From contig NC_133170.1 of NCBI RefSeq assembly GCF_040802235.1, positions 1,193,001-1,257,000 on the forward strand: 64,000 nt of DNA, read 5' to 3'. The stretch is from Manis javanica (lineage: Eukaryota > Chordata > Mammalia > Pholidota > Manidae). Below, piece by piece: positions 46,390-59,574 of this stretch (positions are counted from its first letter, which is position 1; the number at the start of each line of letters is the position of its first letter). The notes below the pieces were generated by a model. The model ran no database searches. It had not been told where the DNA came from and saw only the letters and a list, made by a program, of their open reading frames with translations. The translations under genes were made by a program, and so were the position numbers.

Positions 46390-46850
46390 TGTAGCTTTTA
46401 AACAATTTTTTATTGTGATAAAATCCACACAGCATAAATCTACCATTTTAACCACTTTTAAGTGTACGCTGCTGTGGCATGAAGTGCATTCATAACGTGC
46501 AACCATCCCCAGCATCCATCTCCAAAGGTATTTTCAGCCTGCAAAACGGAAGCCCTGTACTCGTTGCATAATAACGCATTTTCCCTTACCCTCAGCCTTG
46601 AGCAACCACCATTCTTATTGCTGTTTCTGTGATTTTAACCATTCTCGGGACCTCAAAAAAGTGAAATCATACAGTATCAGCTTTTTTGTGTCTGGCCTGT
46701 TTCACTTAGTGTGATATATTCAAGGTTCATTTCAGGTTGCTCCATGTTTAGCTATTGTACTCTGTGCTCTGAACACAGATGTACAACTGTTCCTTCAAGA
46801 GCCTGTTCACAATTCTTTTAGGTATGAAATACAGTAGTTTTTTTTTTTTA
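46390..46850 (-). mobile_element. LINE-1 3' end, minus strand
   Basis: 'tattgtgataaaatccacac', 'ctaccattttaaccactttt', 'gtgcaaccatccccagcatc', 'ttgagcaaccaccattctta' and 'ctggcctgtttcacttagtg' are the reverse complement of an L1 3' UTR. Confidence 0.75.
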
Positions 46851-49439
46851 AGGTAGCTTTTCCCCACTAGAATGTGAACTAAATTGTACATCCTTAGTGG
46901 ATAGCACATTTAATTAAATAAAGGCTTGTCAAATAAAACATACTCCAGAGACAACCAGAGGTTTTTAGCAGGGAAAGGCACAGAAGGTAGGGCAACTGAC
47001 TCTGTGGTTTGTGCCCCGAGAGCTACACAGACATGAAAAAAAGTTGCTTTGCAAACTTTATGTAATTCTTGTCCTAAAATAATGTGATTCTGCCACTAAG
47101 ATTTCCTTTCACCCTTTCTTCCTTTTCCCAGGTAGCTGCATATAGAATTGTACAACATGTTTTCTCCCTTAAACTATGAAGTCTACTTCATTTTCTAACT
47201 GTAGATTCCTATTTTTAAATTCCAGGGGGCAGAATTCTCCTCGGAAACCCTGAATCACTATTAATTAGTGATGTCTATTTATAAAGGAGTCTAAGTCTTT
47301 AGAGTAAAACATGAAACCTCTTATTTTGACTTACGTTTGATGCAGACACTTCAGATAGCTACTAAATGTTCACATCAGCCGATCATTACTGCCACTAAAA
47401 GATTTGATCTCCAACAGCTTGAAAGGTTGTATGAGACTTCTGTAGGAAAGGCATACATTTTAAAGCTAAGAAAGAAGTAAAAAGAGAAATGCTTTGAAGC
47501 CATTGGCATAGGCATGCCCCAAACAATTTAGTAAATCAATAGAGAAAAGGAACCAACCTTTGATGAGGTCCGTCCCTCAGGACCATCTCAGCCAAACTGC
47601 TGACCTCCTGAAGTCTGTGTTGTTAGTGGAGTGTTATTAATAAACCCTTTAGTGGAATAAGTCCTACATTTTTTCACCTGCACTGCTCCAATAAGGAAAT
47701 TATATATTTTTGGTTTCAGTCATGATAGAATAACTATTTTTTTAAATGTTCTCCTTTATGTACTTTTTTTACTAGTATACTGTACAAGTTTGAGAGAAAG
47801 CAGCCAAGGGACTGGGAAAGGAAGGGATTGGGAAAAAGTCAGGGAAGGCAGGAGGTTCACACCGAAGAGGACTCTCCACCAGGAAAGCCACTTTTCTGCA
47901 CTTAGATTGTAGTTGTCCGGCTGACTGGTTTCCATGCTAGTCTCACTGGGCTAGGAAATACCCTTATTTTCATAATTTTACATCGTATTACTGAGTCAAT
48001 GCTATCATGTCAGCGCACTTGGGAGGGGACTGTTCTGATCTCGGTGTGCCTTGAGGATCCCACTCATGGAGACAAGCTGAGGCGAACGGCACAGGGTGAG
48101 GAAGCCCTTCAGAGGCGGCTTGGAGCTCCCAGCGCAGAGAACCGAAGAGGACTGTGCGCAGACGTCTTGCCCTCCCCGCTCCCAAACTAAGCCCCTGTCA
48201 GGAGATTCCTTTAGTGTTCATGGTGGGCACACAGATCTGGAGAATGGTAGTGTTTTGTGCTGTCTGTCAGAACTGCCCACGGGCGACAGTGAATCAGTGA
48301 CTTTCCCACACTCCTGGTGTTCCCTTCTTCCTGGCTGACGCCCCCATTCCTGCCGTGAACATGCCCCACTGCCCGGCATGGCCTACGGAGGAAGGAGGGC
48401 AGACTCACCCCAGAGCTTACATCCCAGCTGGCCGGGAGAGAGCGGAAACTCAATTCATGGCATACAGCAGGCAGGAAAAAGCACTCTGAGGAAAACTGAA
48501 TCTGGAAGAGAGACCAGAGAATCGTCAGGGCACATGCGTGTCTCTGTGGGCATGTGTGTGCATGCATGTGTATATGTGCACATGTGTGCGTGTTGGGAGT
48601 ATCTAAGGTGACATCTGAACCAAAGCCTCAGTGAATTAAAGGACTGAGCTCTGTAGCACCAGCCTGAGATGTGGCAGGAGGGAGGCCGCCCTGGGCTCTG
48701 CTCAGTAGAGGGACCCCCATGTCCCAAACACACAAAATAACTGTATCAAAGAACACATGGACGCCTCTGTTCAGGGTCAGGACTCAGGGCTGGCAAAGCA
48801 GTGGTGACCCTGGACATCTCTTCTCGTGAATAAAACTCTTGTTAAAACTCTCCAGTGCTGTGACCAGAAACCTGAAGGCCACGGTGTCCTACTGCCGTCG
48901 GGGGCAGGGGTTGTTTGTGGTGCTGTTCGTGGTGGAGAGGAAGTGGGTGATGGAGGTGCAAAGATCAACGAAACACTGAACTGCCGACCTCTTCCTCTCA
49001 GAGAAGGGCAGAATCTTGCAAAATGGAAAGTAATTTCCTTTCCATGCTGAGAGTCCATTTACTTCCTTCTCCTCACGTTTGATTTGTGGTTCTGGGGATA
49101 CATATGAACTCAATGTTTTACACTGACAATCAGGTGGACACTGAACTCTACAACTGCGGATCGTTTTATGTGTATAAAATATTTAGTACAATTTAAGTGC
49201 ATTTTCCAAAAAGAAATAAAATTTCATCTTTATTAAATAATGTTATTAAAATTCTGATGGTTATTAGTTTATATTTTGCCATTTATATGAATTCTGAAAT
49301 TTTTACAGTAGCTTCTTTGAAAACTAGAAAAATAATTTTAAGTTTTTTACATTTAACTTTTTCATGAAAATACGTTCAAATTTTTTGCATTTTAAGTACA
49401 ATCCCATTTTGTTTTTCAATCCTGGATGTAGACAGGGAT
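46851..49439. other. Unassigned, largely unique DNA
   Basis: No gene or repeat recognised over most of 2.6 kb. TCACTATTAATTAGTGA at 47255-47271 is a near-palindrome with a homeodomain core. Positions 48000-48450 are GC-richer with short frames on both strands. A GT-rich tract lies at 48524-48597. Confidence 0.4.
48524..48597. repeat. GT-rich imperfect simple repeat
   Basis: Mixed TG, CATG and TATG units ('ggcatgtgtgtgcatgcatg', 'tgtatatgtgcacatgtgtg'). Confidence 0.8.
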
Positions 49440-49494
49440 GAGGAGATGGAGTCCTTCAATACTTAAACACTGGGAAAAGGAGGACAGGTCTCAG

Positions 49495-49790
49495 CTGACA
49501 TGGAACCCTCTGCTGGAAGCCCCCCCTTGACCCTTCAAGCTAAGTTTTGCTCCTACTATTTGATCCCAAAGCACCCTGTATTATTTACATGCATCAATAA
49601 CTTTTATGACACTGTATTGCAATCTCTTGTTTCTCATTCCCCTCCAACTGTGAGCTTCTCTAAGCTTGTCTCTCACAAGGAGAGATGCTTTGTCTTGTAT
49701 ACCATTGTATCCTTAGCAAAATTGTATGTATATGGCACCTATAAATATTTTAAAATATTTAATTATTTATTGAATAAGTGAATTGTTTAG
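49495..49790 (+). mobile_element. LINE-2 3' end
   Basis: 'tttgctcctactatttgatc', 'cattcccctccaactgtgag', 'cttctctaagcttgtctctc', 'accattgtatccttagcaa' and 'gtatatggcacctataaata' follow the L2 3' UTR to its tail. Confidence 0.7.
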
Positions 49791-50034
49791 TATTTGTAAG
49801 AAAATTTGGGTGTAGTTGTTGTTTTGAGATTTGAAATTTGTAAGAAAATTTTGAGGTATTTAGTAATTTTTATAATTAAATACATCAAAAATTGTTCCTT
49901 TTAAAAAAAACCCTGAGGCTATTTTCTAATAATGTATCAGTAACTTTCCCAATTGAAACATCTCCTTTTTATCTTTAGATAAGTAAATAAAAACAAATAA
50001 ATATATATCTATACATGCACAAAATTTATCTTCT

Positions 50035-50990
50035 CAGGTATCCATGTTCATGGATAGGAAGACTCAATGTTATCAAAATGTCAGTTCTTCCCAACTTGAT
50101 CTAGAGATTCAGTGTGATCCTTCACAAGAATTAACTCAGAGTGGATCATAGAGTTAAATGCAAAGTGCAAAACTATAGAATTCTTAGAAGATAACCCAGA
50201 AGAAAGTCTAGATTGCCTTGTACAAGACAATGGCTTTTTAGATACAATGCCAAATGTATGATCCATGAAAGAAATAAATGATAAGCTGCACTTTATTAAA
50301 ATTAAAAATTTCTGCTCTGTAAAAGACAGTTAAGAGAATGAGAAGTCAAGCCACAGACTGGGTGAAAATGTTTATAAAAGACATCAGATAAAGGATCACA
50401 ATCCAAAATATGCAAAGAACTCTTAAAACTCAATAATAAGAAAAGAAACAACCCAATTTAAAAATTGGCAGAATATCTGGACAGCTCACCAAAGAAGACA
50501 CAAAGGGGGCAATTAAACATATGAAAAGATAGTCAACATCATAATGTCATTAGAGAAATGCAAATGAAGATAATAATGAAGTATCATTACACACCTATTC
50601 GATGACACTAAATGCTGGTGAGAATGTGGAGCGACAGGAATGCTCATTCACTGCTGGTGGGAACGCAGAATAATAGAGCCAAAACAGGTGGAACACAGAC
50701 GGTTTTAAGGGTAGTGAAACTGAGTGGGTATATGTCATTACACACTTGTTAAAAGCCACAGAATGTACACCACCGAGATGATCCTAACGTAAACTATCGA
50801 CTTTGAGTGATGATGACGTGTCAATGTAGGTTTGTGGGTTGTAGCAAGTGTACAACCTGGTGTGCGGGATGTTGATAGTGGGGTAGGCTGTTTGGTGGGA
50901 GGTGAAGAACAGGATATATGGGAACTCTCTGAACTTCCTGCTCAGTTTTGCTGTGAATCAAAACCACTCTAAAATACAAAGCCTATTTTT
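50035..50990 (+). mobile_element. Old LINE-1, ORF2 3' part and 3' UTR
   Basis: 'gttcatggataggaagactc', 'ctatagaattcttagaagat', 'aagctgcactttattaaaat', 'aatatgcaaagaactcttaa', 'tgctggtgagaatgtggagc' and 'cattcactgctggtgggaac' follow ORF2. 'aacttcctgctcagttttgc' with 'aaaccactctaaaatacaaa' is the 3' end. All frames are broken. Confidence 0.85.
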
Positions 50991-51929
50991 TTAAAAATCA
51001 TCATTTTGGGTATGACTGTTCTTCACTTCCTAACTTCAGTGTCTCAAAAACACAGATGTATATGTATACGTATGGCAGAAGGTAAATCTGAGCTGTTTGA
51101 TGCCTTCCTAGCCAGAGTACAAGTATTTCTTTTCTAATGTCTGTGTTGGTCTCATTTCTAAAATTCTATCAGAAGAAATGAATTGCACACTTTATTTTTA
51201 GTGTCAAAACCACACTTTGTAGGTTTACCCCAGAAAGTATAAATATAAATTCCTTTAAGAACTGTTGATTTTAGGAAGTTATTTAGGAACAGTTCACTAA
51301 TAGGCACAGCTCGGCCTCAGGCCCAGTTTTGGAAAGGCCATCCTCAGCGCCCCTCCCCTGTGTCAGGCGGGGCCTTCCCCCCACCATGCCCAGGGCCTGG
51401 GGCCTCCTGTTCCCCAGAACGCCTTCCACATCCTACTTTTCTCAAGTTTCTACTTTCATTCGGTTCAGACATTCTGCTCTGGACTATGTCCCACACTTGG
51501 TTAACACATACTAGAGAGAATGGATATTACTGGGCAAATACATTGTGTACATGTTAATGGGCCTTCTGTAAATGATGTTTTAATGCACAGTAATGGCTCC
51601 AGTGATAGAAATCCTAGGGACCCTGGCAGGCTGGAGGAAGCAATGTACTTGGGTAGGTCAGAATTCTGACGTTCCTGTACCACACACAGTCAGCTGGCTC
51701 CTAGTGCCCCTTCTTCATGGTTAACCCCATAACCAGGTAAGTGCTCTTGGCTTTTGCGTTATTAAAAAAATTGATTAGTTTCCATTTTTAAATTTCTCTG
51801 TATTTCCTTTAAAAATAGCAACAAGTTAACATAAAATGGCTATGTCATTCTCTCCATCCCTATTAATCAGAGAGAACAAAAAGAAATGATGGTATACACA
51901 ACACATAGAAAGCTCGTACCATTTGACAG
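50991..51929. other. Unassigned DNA
   Basis: No gene recognised; 51300-51420 is GC-richer. Confidence 0.4.
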
Positions 51930-52945
51930 CAAAAAAACAAATAACCCAATTAAAAAATAGGAGAGAATCTGAATAGACATTTCTCCAAAGAAGATATACA
52001 AAAGGCCAACAGGTATGTGAAAAGATACTCATTAGGGAAATGCAAATTAAAATCACAGCGAGATGTCACCTCATGCCTGTTTTAATGGCCATTGTCAAAA
52101 AGATGAGAGATAACAAATGCTGGGGTGAATGTGGAGAAAAGGGAACCTTATGTACTGTTGGTGGGATTGTAAGTTGGTGTAGTCACTATGGAAAACTGGT
52201 AGGGAGGTTCCTCAAAAAGTTATAAAAACTACCATATAATCCAGCAATTCTACTTCTGGGAATATATGCAAAGGTAATGAAAACACTAACAAAAAGATAG
52301 CTGCACCCCCATGTTCACAGCAGCATCATTTATAATAGCCAAGACATGGGAGCAGTCTAACTAGTCTGGACAGGTGAATGGATAAGAAGTTGAGGTATAG
52401 TACACAATGGAATATTATTCAGCCACAAAAAATGAGGAGATCCTACATTTGCAACAACATGGAAGGAACTTGAGGCACTACGCTCAGTGAAATAGGTCAA
52501 GGTGAGAAAGGCAAATACTGCATGATCCCACATATATGTGGAACCTAAAACACAAACTAAAAAAACTCATAGGAAAAGAGATCAGACTTGTAGTTCCCGC
52601 AGGTTGGGGTGGAGGAAGGCAAATTGGAGGAAGATGGTCAAAAAGTTACAAGAGAAATATGTCCTAGGGCTGTAATGGACATCACTGTGACTACAGCTTG
52701 CACTGCAGTGTGAATATAGGAAAATTGTCAAGAGAGTAAATCCTGAGAGTTCTCATCACAAAGAAAAAAAACTGCTTTCTCTTTTTATTTTATACGTATG
52801 AGGTGATGGGCACTGAATTTATAGTGGTAACCATTTCACAGTATGTGTAAGTCAAACTGTTGTGCTGTACACCTTGAACGTATACAGTGATGTATGCCAA
52901 CTGTTTCTCAATAAAACTGGAAAATAAATAAGAAATAAATTTAAA
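51930..52945 (+). mobile_element. LINE-1, ORF2 C-terminus plus 3' UTR
   Basis: 'aaataacccaattaaaaaat', 'atttctccaaagaagatata', 'aaatgctggggtgaatgtgg', 'gtactgttggtgggattgta', 'cacaatggaatattattcag' and 'gaacttgaggcactacgctc' follow ORF2 to its end. A 3' UTR and an AAATAAATAAG tail follow. It is 5' truncated, with stops and frameshifts; no clear target duplication. Confidence 0.92.
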
Positions 52946-55799
52946 AGAAAAGAGAGAGAGAAATGGCAGCAGTTAAACACAGACTTAAGGAGTCCACAAG
53001 CATTTTTTGGTTTGTAAATGAACTTGTTCTAGGAACTTACACATGGAAACTAGTTTTCTGAAACCTGTGAGGTTTTTCATCTGTTTGATCTGGTCTAATT
53101 TTACAAATACTGAAGTGATATTCACATAGCTTCTGAAAACCAGTGGCTGGGAAGACTCCTAGAAATTAAATCAGTAGTGGAAAGTGGAACAGAGAGCCAG
53201 CCATTAACAACCTGCTGGAAGTTAGTGACAGTATATGTCAGCTAACTAATTTGACAATATACTGCCTGAATTTCCTAAATAAATGCACTTTTCCACTTTT
53301 GTGATAATCAAGTCATGGAAAGCAGAAATTAAGACATGGTCCTTGTCTTCAAAGAATTCATAACCTACTTGAGTCAATTCCAAAGAAAACTTTTAACTTG
53401 GCAGAAAATAAGAATGAGGAAGATAAACAGGCACACAGATGTCTACCGGCTCGCGCCCTCAGGCCATTAGGATGGTCCCTGGTCTCAGAAGTGACGCTCT
53501 CAAGGCTGACTCATGAACAAAACCACGGGGCGCAGGGCTCAGACTCCGAGCCTGGGGCTTCTGCTGCACCGTCTCAAGGTCACAGTAATAACAGACTAGC
53601 TGACTGTGACGGACTAACAACCACAGGGGTTTGTGGGTCTGGGGAAGAGCCCTGTATTTATCCTGGAGGTTCTGCTTCGTGACCTCATCCTCAGTGTGGT
53701 TATTCTTTACTCATCTCAAAGCAAGGAACATCTGTCTTATCCTAAAAAACCAGACCACTAGAGGAGAAAAATCTTTCTGCTTCACTTAGAGAAAATGTGC
53801 ATTTAAGCAAATGAAATGTACAATCATCATGAGGCGTACACTGCATTCCTGTCACGTGAGCATGAGCTACTGGGAGAACCTGGTCACTTCTACGGGCAAG
53901 GGACTTTCAACACCTACACATACTTCCAGGAGGTGCCACAGCTGCCTGGCTTTGCATTCTGATTTATTATTTGCTGTTGGAATGCAAATTCATCTATTGA
54001 TGCTTAAAGATGTGCCACAGGATTATTTCATACCCAGCAGATTCTCGAAGACCTGCGATGATGACATTGATGGAGTGCCACGACTCTGTGATAACCTTTA
54101 TATATTATTTAAGTGTAACAAATACTTCATTCATCGCCTGCCCTAAACTTTGCATTTGGTGACATTCTTGCTGCTGTGTTAATATCGGGTCTATTAAGCT
54201 GGACCTCATGGTCCATTACCCTTTCTTTAGATTTGACCCCATGAAGTTTAGGGGTCTTGGGCACAGTGTGAAAGAGCAAAGGGTCTCACTCTCACCCAAG
54301 GAGCTCATTAGGACTTTATAGAAACACAATAAATACTCACACAGTGCTAACATTCGCACTGGGGGACGCTCACCAGACACACAGCCTGGTGTCAGGAGGT
54401 GTCCATTGTCCCCTTTGTCCACGCCTGCACACTGACGGGGGGGCTGCTCCCTAGAGAGAGCGCTCATTTGTAATCTGGCATCTTTTTCTTTGTTGGAGAG
54501 ATTCACTTACTGTTATCCTATCTCTGTGGGACCTTGTTTCTACTTTTCTGTGTCTTGGTGCATTTCTTAATGCTTCCAATTAAAATCTGGACTGCACAAT
54601 TTAAACCCACTTTCACAATTCATGAAAGAATTCCAATGGGAAGCGCTGACAGCCAAATCTGGGCTGGAGGCCTTTACTCTCGCATGAACTGCGTTGCAGA
54701 TTCATTAATCCCATTTGCCTCATTAAATCCGTTTGGGATTGCAGGTAAATATTTCTAGATTTCTCTAGGGGAGAGAGCTACTTCAGCTTTAATTTTATTA
54801 AGTCTTATGTGCAGTAATTCACTGACATACTTCCTAATATTTTAAAATTTTATAGTAAAGAGTTACGTCATTGCACAGACCAACATTTGATTCTATCATA
54901 TTATTATATCCAACCACTGCCGTAAGGTTTCCTCTAAAATCCATTTAGTCTGAAAGCCTCATGAGATGCTTTTGTCTAGGGGCTGCTGGGTGGCGTGAAA
55001 CGGGATTTCTCTCCAGAAGCAGTAGCAGCTGATTACTGCGAGGCGCTTTCTTCCAGGGCTGGTGTCTACGACACACGGTAGGAGGCTCCAGCTTTCCCAC
55101 TCAAATTAATCACATTTTCTTGGGCAGAATGCCTCTGCCACCCCCCCACCCCCAACAAAGACTTTTTTCCTCTCTATACTCTGCAAATTACTTAATGAAA
55201 ACACTGGATTATACAAAACAAAAGGGTTTTTCTGCTTATGTCAATCAAGCATTGATGGCTTTGTTTTTGTTTCTGAAACAAGAAAACGAAGGGACAGTTT
55301 TGTTTTACAAAGTCTGGATGAATCACCTCACTGCATAGCTTTCCAAGGAAACTTCACTGGAGGCTTGGGAAAAATATTGGTGACTCAACAACGTGCAATT
55401 CAAGACCACGTGATAAGACTCAACTATAAGCCAAATGAATCATCTTTACCAACCAGCTACTTTTTAAAGGGAAAAGTGACTTGGAACATGGGCTGTGCTC
55501 CGCTTCGGCATATCCTGAGAACATCCCCTGATCTTTCAACTTAAAAAGCTGTTTCTGACTATGTGTGAGGAACTCTGCTGTTCATGTTGTAGATGCAGAA
55601 ATAGATACAAGCAGTCTAGGGGCCAACAGCTGATGGAACGGACTCAACTAACCATTATACAAAACAGCAACATGAGCTGTTACTGGCGGCCGGCTGGAGA
55701 ATGGGAGAGTGGGGGGGCAGGGGGAGGAGGGGAGAATGACTTTGTAGGGGGAGACTTCCTCTAGGCAGTCAGCGGGGGGAAAAGGCACCCTGGTATGGC
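52946..55799. other. Unassigned, largely unique DNA
   Basis: No confirmed gene. 53325-53370 looks like a short L2 tail ('tggtccttgtcttcaaagaa'). 53940-54130 includes an octamer ATGCAAAT. 54560-54790 looks like conserved non-coding DNA. C runs lie near 55140. Confidence 0.4.
54560..54790. promoter_or_regulatory. Candidate conserved non-coding element
   Basis: Contains several clustered homeobox-type words (CCAATTAAAATC, ATTCATTAATCCC, CTCATTAAATCC, GTAAATATTT forkhead-like), no interspersed repeat and balanced composition. This pattern is common in developmental enhancers. Conservation cannot be tested from one sequence. Confidence 0.2.
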
Positions 55800-56500
55800 A
55801 CAGCACGAAGGGCACATGGGCAGGAAGGCCCGTAGTGTCTTTAGCAGCAACTCGGCTGCCTGCCTGAAACAGAAAGCTGGGAGCCGGGGAAGTGATGAGA
55901 AATGAGTGGGGAAAAGGGATTTGGTGCTGGAGTGTGACCGGCTCGTGATACTCTCCTTAGAAGGAATTTGATATTCCTCCTGGCGACATTAAAGGATCTT
56001 AAGGATCCTCTGAAGCAAATGAAAGAACCCACTAATATGGCCAGAGGAACACTTCCAGAAGATAACTGATGGCAAGGTAGAGGATGATTTGGAAGGGGAG
56101 TAATTCATTCATGGAGAATTAGAGAGGCGACTGTAAGAGTCCATGCAGGTGATCTGTGGGGCCTAAACTAGGGAAATGGGAGGAAAGATATATTCAAGGT
56201 ACATTAATGAAGTAAATTAATAAATATAACTTAATGATCCAGTGCATATGCAGATGAGACGTGGGAGATAAGAGAAAGCCTGAACTCTCCAGGCTGGGTC
56301 ACTATACATAGCAATGCCTGAGAGCAGGTTTTATGGAGAATATAGTAGGCTGGGTTTTGGACAGGTGTTGGGGAGAAGGACATTAGGTTCTTGGAAACAT
56401 GAATCTAGAGCTCAGGAAGATGTCAGGAAGACTGTGGGGACCGTCTTCAGGATGTGACAGTGGAGAAACTGTAGTAGAGGAGGTCACCCCGGGACAGAGG
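55800..56500 (-). mobile_element. LINE-2, coding 3' part
   Basis: Reverse-complement L2 words: 'gagaggcgactgtaagagtc', 'catgcaggtgatctgtgggg', 'gagaaagcctgaactctcca', 'gctgggttttggacaggtgt' and 'aatctagagctcaggaagat'. This includes part of the L2 reverse transcriptase fossil. Confidence 0.7.
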
Positions 56501-57775
56501 AGCCGGGGAGGCAGGCTTTCCTGCTGCGTGTCACCTCCAATCAAATACTTTCTGAGAGGTGACTGAGAGGGAATTTAAGGCCACCTCCAGGCACAGCGGG
56601 GACGGGTGCAGGAGCTATGACTAGCATCTACCATGATGCATCTGCGCCAGCTGCCAGCCATTCCCAGGCACTGAAGCGAGACACTCAGGAACAAGCCTCT
56701 GTAGAACACCAGTCCTGAGGGGATGCTGGGAAACCGGGCTTGGCCAAACGAGAACGAAGGGCGGTCCAGGGAGGAGAGGGTCAGTGCACAGTACTCAGCT
56801 CAGTACCTCGGACCTCACAGTCAATACCTATTTGCTGAAGGAATGGACGAGTAAGCAAGCCAGGGGTTCAAAACAGCACTGCAATCGGAGCAATATAAAA
56901 AGTCACCGGCATGATTCATTAAAAAAATAACACCCCTCCCCCGCCAGGTGCTTTAAATAAATTAATGCTTTGGTTATTTTATTCATAAGAGCATGCTATT
57001 TTCCCACTGTTCACATAAATATGGAAATCATTCCACTGTGTGATCATCTGGGATAATACTACAGAAAAAGACTATAAAAATAGCGGTGGGATAAAAGTTT
57101 ATATGATTTGATGTAGGAAACTAAGTTGAAAAATTAAGTGTAAGGATAAAAGGTAAGAGGAATAAAATGGAAATGAAAGCAGCTTTTTCTTGGGGAAGTA
57201 ACCAGGAAAAAAATGAGTTAAATTCCCCTGTGACACCCAGGAAGAGAGAAGATGTTTCATTGACTCAGATTATGCAGAGAATGAATCAACTACTTCCAGC
57301 TTGCTGTGGGCAGGTGAACACCACTCCCTGCTGTTCAGGTATTTTGTATTGGAAGATGTTTCCTTGCCCCTAAAATTGGAGTCTAAAAATGAGTAACTCT
57401 TCATCCTTTCAATACTTTGAGCACCAAACCTGTGAGTGACCCCGGTTAATCTGTGGTGGGGGTATGTGACGGGGCAAACAAAGGGATGGGGAAACCAGTG
57501 GGGTCGTGGCATGGCTGTCGGGTGGTGAGAGGGCATGGGAAGCGAGTGCCAGTCCTAAAACACGGATAGCTAGAAGATGCAGGAATTTCAATAAAAATTG
57601 CAAGATGAAGTCCAAAGAAAGATGCGATCACATCCTCCTTTGGAAGGAAGGAAGGAAGTTTGGCAAAGGGTCTTTGTAGGATTTGCATTGAGCTTAAGGG
57701 AAATAACATCCACTTTTAGTCAGTGGGCAACAGGAGGTGAGGCCGGTGGGTAACGAGCAAGGGCAGAGGAGGAGA
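56501..57775. other. Unassigned DNA
   Basis: No gene recognised. A short (GGAA)n run is at 57642-57658. Confidence 0.4.
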
Positions 57776-57970
57776 AGCAACGGCACACGGCAGGCACGGC
57801 GACGCGGGGCGTCTCTGGCCCACCTCTCCGCCAGCCCACCCCGTCCGCCTCACCTGCTGCGCATCCTGGCCGCGGCCGGGGATGGGCCCCCTGGGGTCCT
57901 GCGCACGAAGCGCCCTGTGGGCAGGCGCCTTGGGCCGCTCCTCCCTCTCGCTTCCGGATGCTCCGGGTGG
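57776..57970. promoter_or_regulatory. Small CpG-rich pocket
   Basis: About 23 CpG in 190 bp ('cacggcgacgcggggcgt', 'tggccgcggccgggga'). Frames are open on both strands (87 and 95 codons). It may be a small CpG island or a GC-conversion pocket. Confidence 0.35.
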
Positions 57971-58609
57971 TGCCAGCACAAGCCTTTAGCCCCCGCTTCC
58001 CCAGCTGTTGGAAGGAAGGATTGACTGATGTAAGTCTGAAAACCTCAGAGGACCTAAATCAAAATCTCACTCACTAAAAATGGGAAGGCAGGAATTCGTT
58101 ATCTTCCATGTGCTGTGAGGCCCTGCTGGGGGACGGACTCCAGTATTTCTCAACTCTTGCAGCTTTAAGGTTGGGAAATATGACCTGTTTTTGGATAAGA
58201 GTTTCATTTTTTTCTCCTGGGAAGCACAGGTTTTTTGGTAAGCTTTGTAATCATGCAGCCGTGATGCGCCCTACTTATTGTTCTAGGGGCAGCCCTGAAT
58301 TGGCGATCTAAGCTCAGCTATTCCCAACACAGAGGCAGGATCCTTACTGAAATTAAACACCAGACTTTCGACCTTCATTTCGCAGCATTTGGTACAAGCT
58401 TCTTGATGGTGAGATCTGTAGTTTATGCTGCTTTATATCTGTCACATTTTATTTTATTTTGCTTAATACATTATTCTGTGTTGATTGACTATTGCCTGGC
58501 CCACTACTTCATTCAGAGATATTTAAACATATTACATTGAGACAGAGGAGTCTCAGAGAAAGATTTTCATTGTCCCTTGGGCTTTTAATGGTTTAAATAA
58601 AACTTATTT
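57971..58609. other. Unassigned DNA
   Basis: Nothing recognised. Confidence 0.4.
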
Positions 58610-59065
58610 TTAAAAAACATGAAAGTGATAAACCACTTCACAACAGCCAAAAGGTAGACCCAGGAGATGACTGGGTAGACAAAATGTGGTGCATACATAC
58701 AACGGAGTATTATTTAGCCACAAGAGGAAATACATTCCAATTCTTCGGGGAGGAACCTTAAAAGTATCAACTGAAAGAAGCCAGACACAAAAGGCCACAT
58801 TTATATGAAATATTCCAAATAGGCAAATCTGGAGACAGACAGAAGATGAATGGTTGCCAAGCAGTGGGGAGGGTGGAGAATGAGGAACGAAATGCTTAAA
58901 ATGCACATATTCCCCTGGCAGATGATAAGGAGGTCTTGGAACTAGGTAGTAGAGATGGTTGCCCAACACTGTGAACGAACTTAATACCCGTGAACTGTAC
59001 ACATTAAAATGGTTAAAATGGTAAATGTTATATGCATTTTACTACGATAAAAGTAAATTTAAAAA
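58610..59065 (+). mobile_element. LINE-1 3' end
   Basis: 'aatgtggtgcatacatacaa', 'cggagtattatttagccaca', 'gaatggttgccaagcagtgg' and 'gaactgtacacattaaaatg', followed by 'gttaaaatggtaaatg', run from the ORF2 end through the L1 3' UTR. Confidence 0.85.
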
Positions 59066-59122
59066 ATTTATTCATGCTCCTTATAGAAAATCTATCCCCT
59101 ACTAAAACTCCTTGAGAGTTAG

Positions 59123-59228
59123 GGTTGCCAGATAAAATACTACATCAATACTGAAAAATTATTCACTGCTTATCTGACATCCAAACTTCATTAAGTGCCC
59201 ATATTTCTGTTCATTAAATCTGGCAACC
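59123..59228. repeat. Fold-back MITE-like element with terminal inverted repeats
   Basis: GGTTGCCAGAT at 59123-59133 is the exact reverse complement of ATCTGGCAACC at 59218-59228. The interior ('cttatctgacatcca', 'attaagtgcccat') matches a palindromic non-autonomous DNA element known in mammals, whose name I cannot give with certainty. Confidence 0.8.
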
Positions 59229-59574
59229 ATACTGAGAGTGGAAAATCTGTTTCTGCCTGAGCTTTATCTTAAGCACTTAGGATAGTGTCTGGAACATGCG
59301 AGGCAGGGCCTCTGTAAACATGTCACATGACTCTAAGTCTCAGAAAACATATAAAAATAATGAACCTATGGGAAGAAGAAACTAAAATCATTCACGGAGT
59401 CACCAACCAAGAAGAGCTACTCAGAATTTTTGGCTGTGTCTACACAGGGCCTTTTCTACCAATTTATCTCCTTGCTTGTCATTACTGTGCACCAACTGCA
59501 GACCTTACACTTTTCATTGATGGGTTTAACATAAGCAACCATCATACTACCAAGCCCTCCTAATAAACATAAAT
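59229..59574. other. Unassigned DNA
   Basis: 'aggatagtgtctggaacatg' near 59280 may be a short L2/MIR tail. Otherwise nothing recognised. Confidence 0.35.

Noticed and set aside
55495..55510. GTGCTCCGCTTCGGCA resembling the start of U6 snRNA
   Set aside because: The match ends after about 15 bases and the rest of U6 is absent. Chance or a trace too short to call.
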